64,000 nt of DNA from Bostrychus sinensis (taxonomy: Eukaryota > Chordata > Actinopteri > Gobiiformes > Eleotridae), in contig CM036244.1 in the NCBI GenBank assembly GCA_020698575.1, forward strand, positions 26,189,534 to 26,253,533, given 5' to 3'. Position 1 is the first letter of the stretch; every line of letters starts with the position of its first letter. The notes beneath the pieces were generated by a model. The model searched no databases, was not told the DNA's origin, and worked only from the letters and a program-made list of their open reading frames with translations. This document shows, in pieces, positions 26,201 through 41,200 of the stretch. The translations under genes were made by a program, and so were the position numbers.

Positions 26201-29200
26201 AGTCATAATGAGTTATAAGCAGCTCTTCTTTTGCCAGTCCCAAGCCTGGATAAATTGAGAGAGTTGCGCAGGCAAGGTTATCCGGCTTAAAACCTTTGCC
26301 AATCAATGCTTTGGTGAACCTGGAAGTGAAAAGCCAAAAGGAAAGACAAAGACTATTATAATACATGTAGTTGAAAAAAAAAGTTTAGCTTAGACTGATA
26401 CTTGATTCATAGGCAATTTGGTGTTTTGTTTTTTAGTCACTGCATGAGAATGTCAACGTAGACACAATGATTTGGGTGTGTGTTATACCCCACAATGCTT
26501 GGTTGCACTTCACTGCCCTATAGTTGAATTATCACAATATTCTTTTGATGCTTTGGCAGAATAAATTATAGTGGTTTAAATACACAATACTGTGGGTCAC
26601 CGGTATTTGAGAAAACCACATGCAAAGATCCAATTTGGGTGTTATGTATATATAGCATACACGCTTTGTGATTGAAAACTCCCACTGTGGTTGCGGCAGG
26701 ATCATTTCTCATACCCGACCATGTTAGGCAGATAAGATCACTGTAGCTCATGCTGCCGTTCAGGTTGTTGATGGAAGAACCTGCACAGTTCATTTAATGG
26801 CAGCCTGATAAGCTGATGGGGAGCCCCAGGCTGTGTGCGGCGCTGGAAGTATGTGACTCTCTTAATGAAACAGGTCTGGTATGTGGAGGTTGGATGCCTC
26901 TCATTTGTCTTCTCACGGTAAGAAAAGAAATCTGAAAGTCACCTAATGCGCATGCCTCGTGAATTAGAAATGTTACGAGGAAGTTTAGAAGAAATACCTT
27001 TGGTGAGTCAAAGTTGTTCAGTAGTAACACATTTATGGCGCACTTCTATATGAGTAATATTATTTTCATGTAGCAGTACTTGTACACATTTGCAGTACTT
27101 CTTCCACCTCTGTTGTGTCCTGCCCATGACTCGACTAAAACTAAAATTGAAATTAGTGGTTGCCCATGTTAATGAAAACACACTGGCATTAAGAGAAGGA
27201 CAGCATTGGATTCAAGCAATAACTGGTCACCTTGACACAGTATAAAAAATAACCACACTGCTGGGAGTTTAGTATGGAGCCTGAAGGTAGGAAATGCTTT
27301 CAGATATACAGTATGTATACCTCAGAGCTCCCATGAGGCCCTGTGGTACAGTATATTGGACTGGAAAGACATTAAAGAAGACAAACAAAAGAGTATATTG
27401 TGGATTGAAGTGACATTGCATAGGCGGAGGCACAAAAAAAGCTCTCGGATGTTGTGGGCAATGTTGATTGATGTGTGGGAGTAGAAATACACTCTGCTAG
27501 ATCTGTGTGCAGATGATGATACCGTATATTGCAAATGCACCACTGTGATTTGTAAATGTCATCCAACAATCTCTTAAAATTAAAATATCTAATGCATTAT
27601 GGGAAAGCACTGATTTGAAGTTGTCATTGTCCATGGAATATGTATGTTGCTTTTAGTTTTCCTGTTTCAGGTAATGACATTGTTTGTTAGTATGTTTTTT
27701 TTTTTTTTTTTCACAAAAGCTCAGTATTAAGCCAAGGAAGAAATTCTTGCCCTCTGTATCATTGTGAGATGGGCTCAAAAATACAAACTCCAACCACAAC
27801 GAGTCAGCAAAAGAACAAACGATTAGTTTTAGGTGATTCTTCACCTCACCCTCACACAAATGATCTCAGTTGGAGTCTAGGTCTGGGCATGATACCTTTA
27901 TACCATTGCGAGACAGTGCCAGTGTCTTACCTACTTTACATTGTAATTCTCCATTTTTCCATCACTTAAACCATAAGTTTGACCCAGAACAGAAGAGATA
28001 GGTCTGTTGCGGCTATTTGACGCTAAATTGAGCTGAAAACCTAGATCTTTACCAATATTCATTTCTTTTCATCACATCTCAGGGCCGGTCTTTCAGCAGC
28101 TTTCAAAGACACAGCTCCCTGGTCTAGACAGTCTGACAAGCCCTGGGTGCCTTGTCATCACGAAGCACTGCTCCAAGCATACCTAGGTCAAGAGGAAGTC
28201 AGATGAGGTAGAGGAGTCAGGCGGAGGGCAGAAATATGCAATTTATTTCTTTTTAGGAATAAATATATAAACCATAACAGCAGATAGCTAAAAGGTTCAG
28301 TACAAATGTGTGTAGTTATAGAAGAATATGTTCTCTAGATTATCTGGACTGTTAAAATATTTATAGTTATCTTGACGTACTTTGAATTTATGTGAGCTTA
28401 GTGGAGAGATCTCATTAAAAACACTACATGATGACTCTAATCCTTCACACTGTTATGTAAACCACTGATGGAAAACCAACCTCACTAACCAAAATCTCAT
28501 ATCTGTATATTTGTTGGATCTTCTAGTTCATGGGTAAATGCTCCTTTCATTCTACTAAAACTAACAATTAGTTTTTTTAGTGAGTCAAGTTAATATCTCA
28601 TAATGGTACAGAATCCTTTAAAAGTCCTGGGTCTACGCAGTAACCCTGGTCCACAACAACATGAATTATTTTGCCATTAGCCAATTACTTTCTTCAAATG
28701 TTCACAAACAAATAAATAAATACAATTCAGTATTTTATAATGCACTATTTGTTGACAGCATTTACCACTGTCCACTTGCCTGTTCTCCATAAATCTCCTT
28801 TATGTTTTCTCATAAACACTTCTCTCAGGTCGGCTTGACTTCATTTCATAATTTTGCCGCCTCCTCCGGGTTCACAGTGAGGGCCAGGTTCAACTGCTGT
28901 TCAGTATTCCTCCGAGATGCCCGCGCCAACTCAAATCCCCTGGCAGTCAGTCTGTCTCATCTAATCGCAAATACCTTTAATTCACTCCACTGCATCTTGT
29001 CCCAATAATGCATTTTGGTCATTCATACATACAAGCAAGCGTGCTAGCCCTAAATGCATTATTGATAAGCTATAGGTTTAGTCTGCCCCTCAGATGCTCC
29101 CTTATGCAGAGTCTCTCAGTATTATCAAATATTTAGCACGTACTGGCTGGGACTAATGCAGCATATACCCGGGAGCTGAATACAAGTGTTTGATTAGTAA

Positions 29201-32200
29201 AGAGAGAATCAGGTAACAACAGATCCCATTAAATCAAAGTGGTACTGCGAGGCTGGCAAATCTACAAGGCTTAATTTGATTCCCAGTCCCAGTTTGGCCG
29301 TCATAAATTTACAAGATTAGAGTGAAAGCTGTCTGGAGTGTCAGAGTGCTTTTGTAGCCGAAATAATAATAGCATATATTGTACTAAGTCATACACCAAC
29401 ACCAAATCTGTTGAAATGCTTTTATACTGTTATCTGTACAAAAGGCAATGACAAGATAAAGAACTAAAAGCCCTTAGAAAGCGCAGACCTCCGCCAAGTC
29501 ATTTCCTGTATTGCAATGGTAACGATTTAGTGCCCAGACCTGGACTTGCATCAAGGATCTTCTAGTCCAGGGGCAAATGTTCTATCCATTGAGCCACAAA
29601 GTCTTTACAGAATTCCACTCCAAAGACTAACAATTTTTTCATTGGCCCTTTACTCAGCCTTTTCTATCAAAATCCAACCAAAATCCGAATTGAGTTGTTT
29701 TGCTAACAGACTAACAAACCAACGAATTATTGAACTTTAATAGATAATTGACTTGTCTTATTGATTTTAGGTTTTAATAGACTGTAGTGTATTGAGCCAC
29801 ACTGTCAGTGTAGTCCACTAAAGGATTTGGTACTTTAATCTTTAGTAGCATTAAAATGAATATGCTCCTGCTATAGTGAACTTTGTCATTGTAAACTGCT
29901 TTTTACAAACATTACAAAACATTTGCTGGGGTTTTTTTAATTGAGTGTCTTCACAGCCTGTTGCCCATTGATCCTCTAGCTACTCCTGATGGCTTGGTCA
30001 GATATGGATGTACCCGTAACATGTCAAGAAACCACAAGGGAGTGATTCCATTCAATTGTTGACTTACACTCGATGTGCACTTCTTGGATTCCCCACTTCC
30101 CAGCTCTCCTGTGCAATTCTCTATTTTCCTGACATCTGCAGTACGTTTCCTTTAGCTCAGTGAGGAAAGGAAGTGGAATGGAAAAAGCTCTCTCCCGCCC
30201 AGTCCGGCCACATGGCAAAGGGAGGAGAGCAGTCGGTCAGGAGCCCGCCGGCCACAGTCGGGCATATTTGTGGTCAGCCTTCCTTGCTGCAGACTAAGCC
30301 CCAGCTCCGCTACTCAAGCTTGTACACTACTACACACGCTCCTTGTGAGTGTTTCCTACTGTCTCTCACGCACTACAGTCCAAAAAAACAGTTTACAAGA
30401 ACAAGCCCAAAAAGACGCACTTTCTCCTCACTCATTACCAAACCCCTTTTCTTCCTTTCCCAGACTATTTATACCAGTTGATACAAGAACCGGGATCGCC
30501 TCCTTTGCAGGAGCGGAGGCCACATCAGCAAAGTGGTTCACCGCTGCCTAACTCACTCAGGCCAGAATGAATGACTTCCATCTACACAGTCAAACCCGGG
30601 GCAAGGAGAACACACATATACACTCCCTGGCCACATATAGGTACGCTTGTTTAATTGCTTGTTAACACTAAGAGATAATCAGCCAAACACTATGGTAACT
30701 CTATGGTAAAGGAGACTACCTAAAGTTCAAACCAAGCATCAGAATGGGGAAGAAAGGGGATTTTAGTGACTTTGAAAGTGGCCTGGGATTGGTCTGAGTA
30801 TTTCAGAAGCTGCTGATCTAATGGGATTTTCACACACAACCATCTCTAGGGTTTAGTTGTTATTTAAAGAAAATGCCATGTTGTTGTCAGAGGTTACGTT
30901 AGTTAAATCTATGCCACTAGAAATGAAGGCAATTCTGAAGGTAAAAGCGTGTCTGACCCAATACTAGCAAGGTGTACCTAATAAAATGTCCGGTGAATGT
31001 AGCTAAAAAAGCAGCTATACCTATTTATCTCATCTTTCCCTGTGGCTATGATTCGTGACTCTTCAAATGGACTGCTATTCCTTTTAGCCTAGATTCGGTG
31101 TGCAGAAATAGAAGATGGGCGCTGGAGATCAGTGAGTGTCTTTTGGGGATTTGACATGATGGCTGTCCTCATTGAGCTGATAGGATTCATTTTAGCTGCA
31201 TGGGTGTGGTGCGTGTTTACTTATGGTGTGTATTTGAGTGCACAGAGCCATCTATACCTATTCATAATGGCTGGCTTTTATTCATTGTACATGATGATCA
31301 AATATGTTGAATTTGCAGTGATTTACATGGACACTAGGAGCCTTTTATTGCTTTGGATAAATGTGTTATTCATTTAGCTAGTCCACCATTCATACGTGCT
31401 AAATGCAGCGCTTGTGGTCTGGTCACCAAATTGAGTCATTTCTTTTCAGTGAAAGAAGGGGGGTCACAGAGGCAGACTTTATGAGAGGCTGGTGGAATAA
31501 GTGTCAGCTTCAGAGTGGCCCGAAACTCAGCTGTGTGTGTTTTGACGGCAGCGGTACACAATAAAATCACAAAGACATAAAAGGCTTGGCTTCCTTGTTC
31601 ATAGCCTAAACCGCGGAAAATCAATTTATTTTTTGATTAGAGTGAAGCCAGGTCACTGAAAGCAAAGATATGTGGGGATTTTTTTAGAAGATCAATGCTT
31701 CTTGATTTATGCAATAATCCTGTAATAAAGCAAGATAAAGTAACATTTTCAGTTGTATACCCAGCAGAAAATTACTAACAGTCTGACCATCATACATCAA
31801 TTGACTATTTAATTTACCATACTGGTTTTGTTTTCTTTTTTGTTCAAATGCAAAAGTCCCTGCCAAGAAGTACAGTGGTGTATCTGATGCCAGGGAGTGT
31901 CTTCTGACTGCGCAGTTCCTTTGAATGATGATAGAAGCCGACCAGCCACATTCCTACAATGTTTCTGGCTTGGTATCATGCTCAGATGCACTCAGAGCTC
32001 CAGAGGCCCCGAGACTCCCGGAACTCATTAACATTGTTCAATTAGCTGGATCCACTGGACAGGCACTCTTTAAAGTCTTGTCCCAGCCAATGGTGGCCCG
32101 GGATGTTAATATACTTTTACAATGTGTCAGTGCCCCTGCGGATTCCCATTCATCAACTTTTGTATTACTTATGAGCCCAGCTTAGCGAATGTATTTGATA

Positions 32201-35200
32201 GAAAAGGCTGTTACAAAATGCTGGTGGACAGATGTTCATAGTAAATCAATACAGTGGGTGCAGCTTGAACAAGGAGTTAAAAAATTTGATTTTTGGAGGC
32301 TACGTTCCTTTGTGGTCTGACCTTTTTTGGATGTGGCTCTATGCTGGTATCCATAGCAACACAGGTGGGCAACTTTTACCTCTTTGAATACATCACTGAA
32401 TCCTTATGAGACATTTGCATTACCCCAAAGTCTAAAACATGAATCTGGTGTTAGTTAAGACAAGAGAATATAACAAAGAAGCAGCCTTGTTAGACAGAAC
32501 AGATCAAAGGCAAAGGGAGTGTTAAAAGTGCCTCATATAGAGATGATAGTTGTGATATAATGCTACACTGAGAGTACACAAACACAGTGCTGCTGGCTCT
32601 GTAATCCCTGACAGATTAGCAGACTTCATTACACAGCTCACTGCACCCCAATCCACTACAACAATACTCTGGCTGTCATAGGGCTCCCACTGCCAGAATA
32701 AATGACAGAACAAAGGCAGAAGAGACACAAGGATTTATTTGGAGGCATTATGAAAAATAGAATATCACATTATATAAGGTATGACTGATTACCACTTGCT
32801 AATAGTTGGAAACAAGTAAAAACTGTAATAATAGCTCAATGTTTTGCATCATATTCCATAATAACACTATTGTTTAATACTTACATGGACCTTGTGTAGT
32901 ATTTATCTATTGAAACATACATTTAATTAAATTTTCAATTACCAGACCCAGTCACATTCACCAAAACTCCTCCCACTCAAAACGATCTGTGACCAATTAC
33001 ATTTTATCAAAACTTATATTGTGAATTGTGGATCTGAGATGATGATGTGGTTTATTTTGTGTATATTTTTCCTACTTCTTAATTCTGATTGTTTTTTATC
33101 TATCCAGTTACAATCATAGTTGAGTCCATTTGTTTCAGCCCTGAAAATCCAACTGTAATTGACAGGATCCAGGTGAATTCTTTAGAGAAAAAGAATTACA
33201 ATGGCTGACCAGACTACTAATGTGTCCCATGTCAAAATTAAATTTGACATACTGATTTCCAATATAACCATCTCATTATCTTGTGATACGTATTTTGTCA
33301 CACATTGGCTTCAGTTGTAATTTGTCCATTTAGATTTCAAACCCCAGTCACCTGCCCCACCATGTTGTGTGTCTGTGGTGAGTGTAGACGGGTGTGGCAC
33401 AGATAAATGCAAAGTGTGTCCAGGAGGGATGCTCTACCATCTGGCCCAGGAATCCCCCTCCCAGCAGGCTGAGTGTTTGTGTGTGTACCTCTTCCAAGCT
33501 AATTATGCCACGGCAGCACTTATACTCTGTTTTACAATCTGTTTGACAGTCATGACTCAGGGGGCAGAGGCACAGCCAACATGTCTGCCAAGGGCACAAG
33601 GGATTCACTGTCCTTTATTATTGTGACCATAGTTGACATCAGCCGCCAGAATATGTAATTATTATTATGTTTGTAAACAATACAGCTGCATTCAGAAGAT
33701 TACTGCCAGACCATAATACATTTATGAATAAATAAGCATTAGCTCCCAAATATTGCAAATTTTGAGTCACCAAGATGATTTTGCCTAGTCAGAAATCATT
33801 AGCAATTTAGCTGTTATATTTAATGTAACAAATAGCATATAGAATGGCCACGGCTCAGTCGCTACAATGAATTAGAATTAGCCATCAAATATTGCAAATT
33901 ATAAGTCAACAAAATGATTTTGAGCAAAGTGAATCAACAATTTGCAACTAGCTTATAAAATTAGTATAAGCAAGGCTAAGGCCCAATAATCAGAAAACCT
34001 ACTTTAATAAAAATAAAATAAAAATAGCTAGCAAATGGAACTGACTAACACATCTGGGTGCTATTAATTTAACCATTAATTTCTCCAAATTATTTTATTG
34101 TAAAGTCACTTGGAAGATTGAAAGGCTCTATATCTGTTCTATTGTTGCATTTGCAGTCTGTTTTGGGTAATTTCACAAGTAAATGAAGCATATAAAAAGA
34201 TTCTGAATGATGCATCTGTGAAGCAATGTCAAAGAAGACACGCGCATTCAAGGATGCATATTATAATTCACTATTGTGGCCTTGCAAACTTGTAATAAGC
34301 AATAGAGGTCGCAGTGAAAGTTGTTTTGATCCATCCAAATGCAATATTCATGACACCTATTGTCCCCAAAGTAGGTGTTAAGCAGAATATTGCCACCTTA
34401 TATAGCGTCATTATGAAAGAAAAAGAGTTGGAAATGCGGCCTGTGTAGAAGTATGCAGCGGAGTATGAGACTGCGAGCAGGTGGTTAGTTTCAGATGACA
34501 AGAATCTGACGTATGTTTCAACTCGCAGTCACCGTCCAAAACGCACCTGCCTCTTACAGGGGGACGCCTTTGAAGCTCTGTTGACAAATAGAAAGAAATG
34601 CTAATACGGAGATAGCCAAACCGACAGTGTCCATTTCACAGTGTGCACTTTTTTAGCAGTTTTGGTTGAGATGGGTCTTATGATAGTTTAAATCTAAATC
34701 CCAGTGAGGACAGGGAGGTTATGTTTTGAATTTTGGTTAAGACAGTTGAAGTAATCTAGGGGTCAGGTTATGCAAGGTTACACCAGAGCTGGGATCACAG
34801 ACTTGCAGCTTTTTAAAATGTTAGTCATGCTGCTGTTCCATTTTCATGAGCCCATGTTGCAATCCCCAAGACTAACCTGCCAGCTTCACAGCGAGTGTGC
34901 ACCGCGCTGCATCTGGGCTCCACACAAATATTTTATTCCTTTTTCTCTTTCTTCCTTTCACCAAAAAAGAGACTTTGAAATGTTTGGAGCTGGTGTTTGG
35001 TTTGAAACTGAATTCATTAAAAAGTGTTGCTTCATGTTTACTGATGCCTCCAATAAAGTGAATTATTTAACCCAAATTTACTAAGCTCTGATCTCTTGTT
35101 TCATCTGCATTGTGTGATGTTTACTGGCTGTTTAAAACTTTATAGCATTGTATAGTCTGGCTACACAGAACACCCACATGTCTGTATCTTCTGCGCAGCT

Positions 35201-38200
35201 GTTCACATGTGCTCCTCATTGCACCTCTGGACCAAAGCCAGCTGCTGTTTACCGCATTAAAGCATTAAGGTGATGCGCACTATGTGGATCTGCTCCTCTC
35301 CTACATAACTTCTTGTGGGTTTACAGTGCCAGGTCTGGCATTACTTGAAAGACTTTGTGGTTTCTCACAGCAGGAGGAATATTGTGTGGATGACAAGCAG
35401 CAAAAATATTGTCTTCTTGACTGAGATGTTGCAGTGGAAGTTGTCATACATGTTACGTGAAGATTACATTTTGCAAAATTGGATCCATGTTATTTTGTTG
35501 ATTGTTTTGTTGGCTTTATGCAGTGACTTGTTTCTTTGACTTGTCATATGTTGTTTACAAAAGTCTATCCAGTTGCATTTAGAGGTAGTTGAAGATTTGT
35601 CCCGGCCACTGGAAATACAACTGCTTTTTTTAAATATACCAATTTTATTATCTTATTGTCACACTCATTGCCTTTAGTTGCCTTTTAGTCTGTTCATTTT
35701 GCCCTCTGTTGTTCCCTAGAGCTTACATTTGCAAAAAGTCTATCTGTGTTATGCCATTGTTTTGTTCTTTCTTTTGACGCAGTCTTAATTTAGCCAAGTA
35801 ATGTCGATTTTAATGACCCACTGCTACTTCTTTGCAGCCATTTATTACACATTAGTGCCCGCCAAGAATACTTAGGCAGACAGTACAATGCACTTCGGGG
35901 ATGTCGAATGAATGATAGGCTTTTAGCACACTCTGTCTATCACATATCCACAATGGGATACTCCTAAGTAAAGACAGTATTAATTTAGCCACAGATAAAA
36001 ACAGCTGGGTGTTTGTGTGGTCAGTATAACTCATAATTCTCTCCTTTTGTGTTTACAGGCGTTGCGCAAGACATCCAGATGCACTATGAGCAAAAAGACA
36101 GTGGAGTTGGCCTGCTGCAAACAGGTTAGTGCTGCTTAATTCTATAATTATAAGTGTCAGAAACGCACACAAAGGCACTTGCCTGAAGAGGTTCTGCACA
36201 ATTATTCTGCCGGGCTCATCTCAGAAGAAACAATGGTTGCTAAATGGTACTCAAAAAAGGCAGTGCTCTCATTTGTGCTCATAATCTTTTCTACAAGACA
36301 TAAAGAGTATATGTTTTTACAGACAGTTTACAGTTTTTACAATTCAGTAGTTACCCCAGTGTACTTGTTGTGCCAGTCCCAAGCCTGGATAAATGGAAAG
36401 GAAGTGCATGTGGCATAAAACCTATGTCAAATCAGTAGACAAATTGCTGCACATTAGGAGGCAGATGATTTGTTGTGGCAGCCCTGGAAGTCACAGCAAA
36501 ATAATGCAACCCAAGTAAATATGTTTGTCAAGGTGAGATACTGCTTCCATTTGAACTAATATTTGCAGTCCCATAATTGTGCAGTTATTCTAAAACAAAC
36601 TTTGGCTTTGACCCCATACCCAGCAGCAGCAGCAGCAGCACTGGTGGCGGAGGTCAGTAGCAAAGAAAACAAAAGTGCACCACTGTGTTCCTGTGAGGCT
36701 GTGTGTTTGCTAGCATGTATGTATGTAGCTTCCTAAACTCCACATTTTGAGGCTGGGTTTCCTGCTTCACTTGGGTGAATTTACCTTTTTGGGAGATACC
36801 CTGCAAAGCCCTCTTATTTAGGACAGGGCCCAGTCTTGTCTCCCTCTGCTCTCAACCCCATTCAAACACCAACAAATTCAAACTCACACAAAGTGCCATT
36901 GAGCCAAAGCAATCTGCTCAGAGCATGAGGGGGAAGAATACCGCCCAGTGTTTCCTCGCCACGTAATGTTTGTTGACTAACCTTAGTGAGCTGAATCGAG
37001 TCTGAAAGACAAAAATACCCCCTTGCTATATTTAATGTTGGTTTTGCAGTGAATAAGCCATTTGATCACTGGCAAAACTCATATATTCTTACCTTATAAA
37101 GTAGTCTGTCCTAGTCAAAATGTGGTGCAGAGGGGGTGCACAGCATATAAGAAAGTGAATTACTATGACATATATGCGTAATATTACAAAAATACTTGAA
37201 ATGAAATCCTCTCTTTGCTTGAAAGTACACACTCAGTGGCCACTTTATTAGGTACACCTGGCTAGATATGACCCCAGTTTGCCTTTTAGCTCTTCCCTTT
37301 CATTCAGGGATAACCACAGCCGAGGTCTTTTATGCTGGATAGCTTTCTTACACAATCCGCTCTATTTATCTGGGCTTATGACCAGCACAAAGATTGATAT
37401 TTGTATTTATAACCATTAGAACAGGTGTTATCTAGTAATGTGGCCAGTAATATGACAAATTAAATGGATCAAAGAGTAACAAAAGACACTCTAAACATTT
37501 TGTTTCAATTCAGTTCAGTTGAAGAATAAAATGCCAGTAAAAATATAGAGTTTTGAGTTTTCATAATATTTAACAAAGAGAGGCCATAGCATGTACTGTA
37601 CACCTTATTTTATTTCACTCTCCACACAAGTGTAAAAAGACAAAAAAAAATAAAAATGCTTTGTGGGCTCATTTCAAAAGCCCGACCAAAGCAAAACATG
37701 AAGGTGAGAGACATTATTAGTATTTAGTCAGCAGGGTTCTTGCATCTGTAAAAACATGCCTACTCTTTAAGCTAACAGACTTTCTGTCTTGTATATTTTG
37801 TTCTATAGACGCAGGAAACTGTAAAAGTGCTTTCACTTTTAATTCTGTTTGTGCTGGCTCATTATACCGGTTATACACATTCTCCCAGACTGCTTCTACA
37901 ATGTGTTTATGAAATGGAACGCGTCTGTTGATTCGCACCCTGGTCCCAGTCGGTCAGGACTCCACTTGGCCCCTGATCTCCGGACCAAACTCCCCTACCC
38001 TCTCCCTCTTACTGCACCCCTCCCTTGTCCCTCACAGGAGTCTGAGGAATGTCCAGATCTGGAGCTGTGAGGGCGGCCGACAGAAAGCCTGGGTGTGAAG
38101 CAGAGGTTAAAGGGCTGACGTCATGCCTGTTTGTCAGTATAAATGTTTACTGTATGGACCGTTGTGTTAGTGTTCCTAATGATTTAAGTGCTGTTAAGTT

Positions 38201-41200
38201 AAGCTGACCGCAATACATTTTTTAATTGAGGGCTTGTGCTTAAACAAATTTCCTGATTGCTAATGTCAGTACTGCCGGTAGAGAACATTAGCGATAGGCT
38301 TTAAGTTTTGCTTCTTTGTTTTCAAATACTAATGGCTACATGCAAGAAGTTACAGAATTTTTATGTTATGCAAGTTACAGTCAATGTACACTATTCATCA
38401 ATGGCCATAAATCCTATTTTATTTAGATAAAACTTCCAACAGGAGAAGATCAGAAGATCCAATAATTTCTCTTGCAGAAAGTCATGACTGATTTAGAGTA
38501 ATATAAATTTAAAACAAAATTAAATGCAGAAACCGCTACATCTATAATCAAAATTCCTGTACTTTTTTTGTTTTGCCTCACCCACATTTCCCCATCCCCC
38601 CTATTTTCTTCCCTTGGGTGAACAATCCCTTCTTCTGTGAGCACCTGCGGACCAGCCAGCTTCGGCCTTCTGTCCTGGCAGCGTCAGTCCACCTGGGAAC
38701 TCAGACTGCCAGCGTAGGTGTTTTACAGCCGCTGGGCGTATAGTGTGAACTCAGGCTTTCTTTCTCTCTCTCCCTCTGTCTCTATGTCTTCTCTTTGGTG
38801 CCAGGTCACCCTCACACACATAAAAAACAAAACAAAAAAAAACAGCCACTGACCACAGTGCAGTATCCAAGTCTTAAAACAAACATAAGTGTGACTCAGA
38901 GGTACTTCACAGACTATAGTTCTGGCTCAGTAACGGATAACTTTGAGCCTTTTCTCTGGCCCACGATCAGAACTACTGGAATAAGACATTTCCCATATCT
39001 CCAAAAAGCTAGACTAAGCACTGGGATATCCTGAACACTATTTGCATTAGAAAAGTTGTTCCACAAAACGTCTTTCTAAATTAGCAAAAAATACAGTAAG
39101 GTAATTGTGTTTTGAATTCAAATGGCTTTAAATGAATCATGGCTTGTTTAAGAAGTTTTTGCAAGAGAAAACATTAGGTCTTTTTTTTCCTTCATCATGT
39201 TGGAATTCTCAGAGAAAACCCAGAAGCCCAAATGACACAGAAAGGCTATATGTTGCATTTCTTTAAACTAATGTTTACTTAGTTGCCTTTGAACTTCTGG
39301 TACTTCCTGAACTTTGCCTTTTGCCCTTAGGCCAAAAAAAAAAAAAAAAAACTCCATACATAAGAATTTGACTACATTATACAACAGATAATTTTGAGTT
39401 GATTGTTAACAAAATATACACAAACATACAGTATATAAAGACAACTAAATTAATACGTGAAATCAGCATTGTGTGTTCTTGACTGTGTGCAAACCCTTAA
39501 AAAATATATAACAATGCAAATGGATGCAGATCAGACTACACCTGACAGCAGTTGTTCAGACATACAACCAATAAGAAAACAGAATGAGCACAATCAACTG
39601 TATCTGAACTGATGCAAATTGAAAAATATGCATGCAGTCAGAAAAGTACAGCATAAAATTCACCACATTTTAAAACAGTTCTGATTGAGGGGTTTTAAGC
39701 TTTTAAGTCTCATTACTTAAAATCTTGAATAAGTTCTTAAACCTCTTTTGCACTTGAGTTTTGTACCTAAAAGACAATGGGAAAATACTCAGTGCGTACT
39801 TAAGCATATTTCCTTACACAATTGGCTCAAGGTATGCACTACTTCATGTGTTTATGTGTGAGAATAAGGTGTGTAGCTGTCAGTCAGGTCGGCCTGTAAG
39901 ACCAGCCTGCAGCTCTATGGCCCATCCATCAGCAGCATCCGGACAGAGCCTCACCTGAGCTCAGACCTGTCACTGCACAGACACATGCTCACTGGGAATG
40001 ACAAGCTTGGCACTAATGGCCCTCAGGCGGCTTCTATCCCAACACACACCTGCACATGGGACAACTCCTGAGGGTACAAAGGGTGAGAGAGGTTAATGCA
40101 AAGTTAGAGCAGGGAAGGGGTTCACCTGGATGGTATTACTTTTTGGCTAGAGGACTCGGAGATCCTTTGTTAGAGATGTAAGAGAAGGGTTTCCCCTCCT
40201 GTTAACATACGAAGGTTATTGTATGGAAGTGCTCTGAGGCAGATCTGCGCTAATGGCTTGAATTATCTCCGTAATGAAAGCAGGCATAATAATTATCCTT
40301 TCAGCTCAGAGTAGACTTATAGGGAGCTTGTATGTACAGAGTTTCAGATTGTGTAAGTCAGGGGTGTCCAAATTGCACCTTTGGCACCTTGTAAGATTTC
40401 ATATCACCCTTGGGTTCAAAGATACCCCAATCAGGCATAACTGACAGGTGGAGTGATTAACATAGATTATCTTTTCATCGTAGCACCTGTTACTGGGTGG
40501 GATATATTGGGCAGTAAGTTAACATTCTGTCCCTAAAATTGATATGTCAGAGGCAGGAAAAATGGCCATGTGTAAGGATGTAAGTGAGTTTGACAAGGGC
40601 CAAATTGTGAATCTTTTTCATCTCCAAAACTGCAGCTCTTGTGGGGTGTTTCTGGATTCTGGTGGTCAGTATCTATCAAAAGTGGTCAAAGGGAAGAACA
40701 GTGGTGAACCAGCAACATAGATGGCCCTGAAGCACTACCAAACAGCATTTGTCTGTACATTTGCCCCTACTGCTATCTACTGCTCTCAAGCCAGACCCAC
40801 CCATTAGTCCCATTAAGTTGTTAAAATAAAGTCATGCCCAAATCTATGACTATATTTTTCAATTGAACAGTTATGATTCATCAAAAACATCAGGAAGGAC
40901 TGTCGGTCTGTCTCTGACATTTTTACACTTTGAAATGTGGTTTGGACATTTTTGGTCCACTGTATGTCTTGGTCTGCCCACCTTGCCTGCAACACGATAT
41001 TGGCTTGTACACATACTCCAGCCGACATAGACTTAACATGGTGTCAGTCTGCTATTCAGCCAATATGGGAGCTGGGAGGAATGGGGGCCACAGGTGCTGC
41101 TGGGTGAGACTTATGAAATGAGCTCCAAAATATTTACATCCAAATGCCACACAAAGAGCTCTCAGCCAAAGCCACAAAGGCAACCCAGTAATCTCCACCA

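Larger units (their letters stand above)
17284..36058 (+). other. spns2 intron 1 (18.8 kb)
   Basis: A large intron with no nested gene recognised. It holds decayed SINE-like composite repeats (19.6, 22.8, 27.7 and 29.5 kb), an ACT-array element (22.35 kb), a dispersed fish repeat with a TTAA array (25.85-26.2 kb), a perfect hairpin (25.63 kb), a Tc1-type remnant (30.6 kb) and a diverged 139-base tandem duplication (33.74 kb). Unique stretches such as 18.87-19.05 kb are rich in TAATTA-like motifs and are candidate enhancers by inference only. Confidence 0.8.

Noticed and set aside
40560..40745. Possible functional Tc1 transposase
   Set aside because: Only the first part is present and it is broken by substitutions and a stop; it is a fossil.
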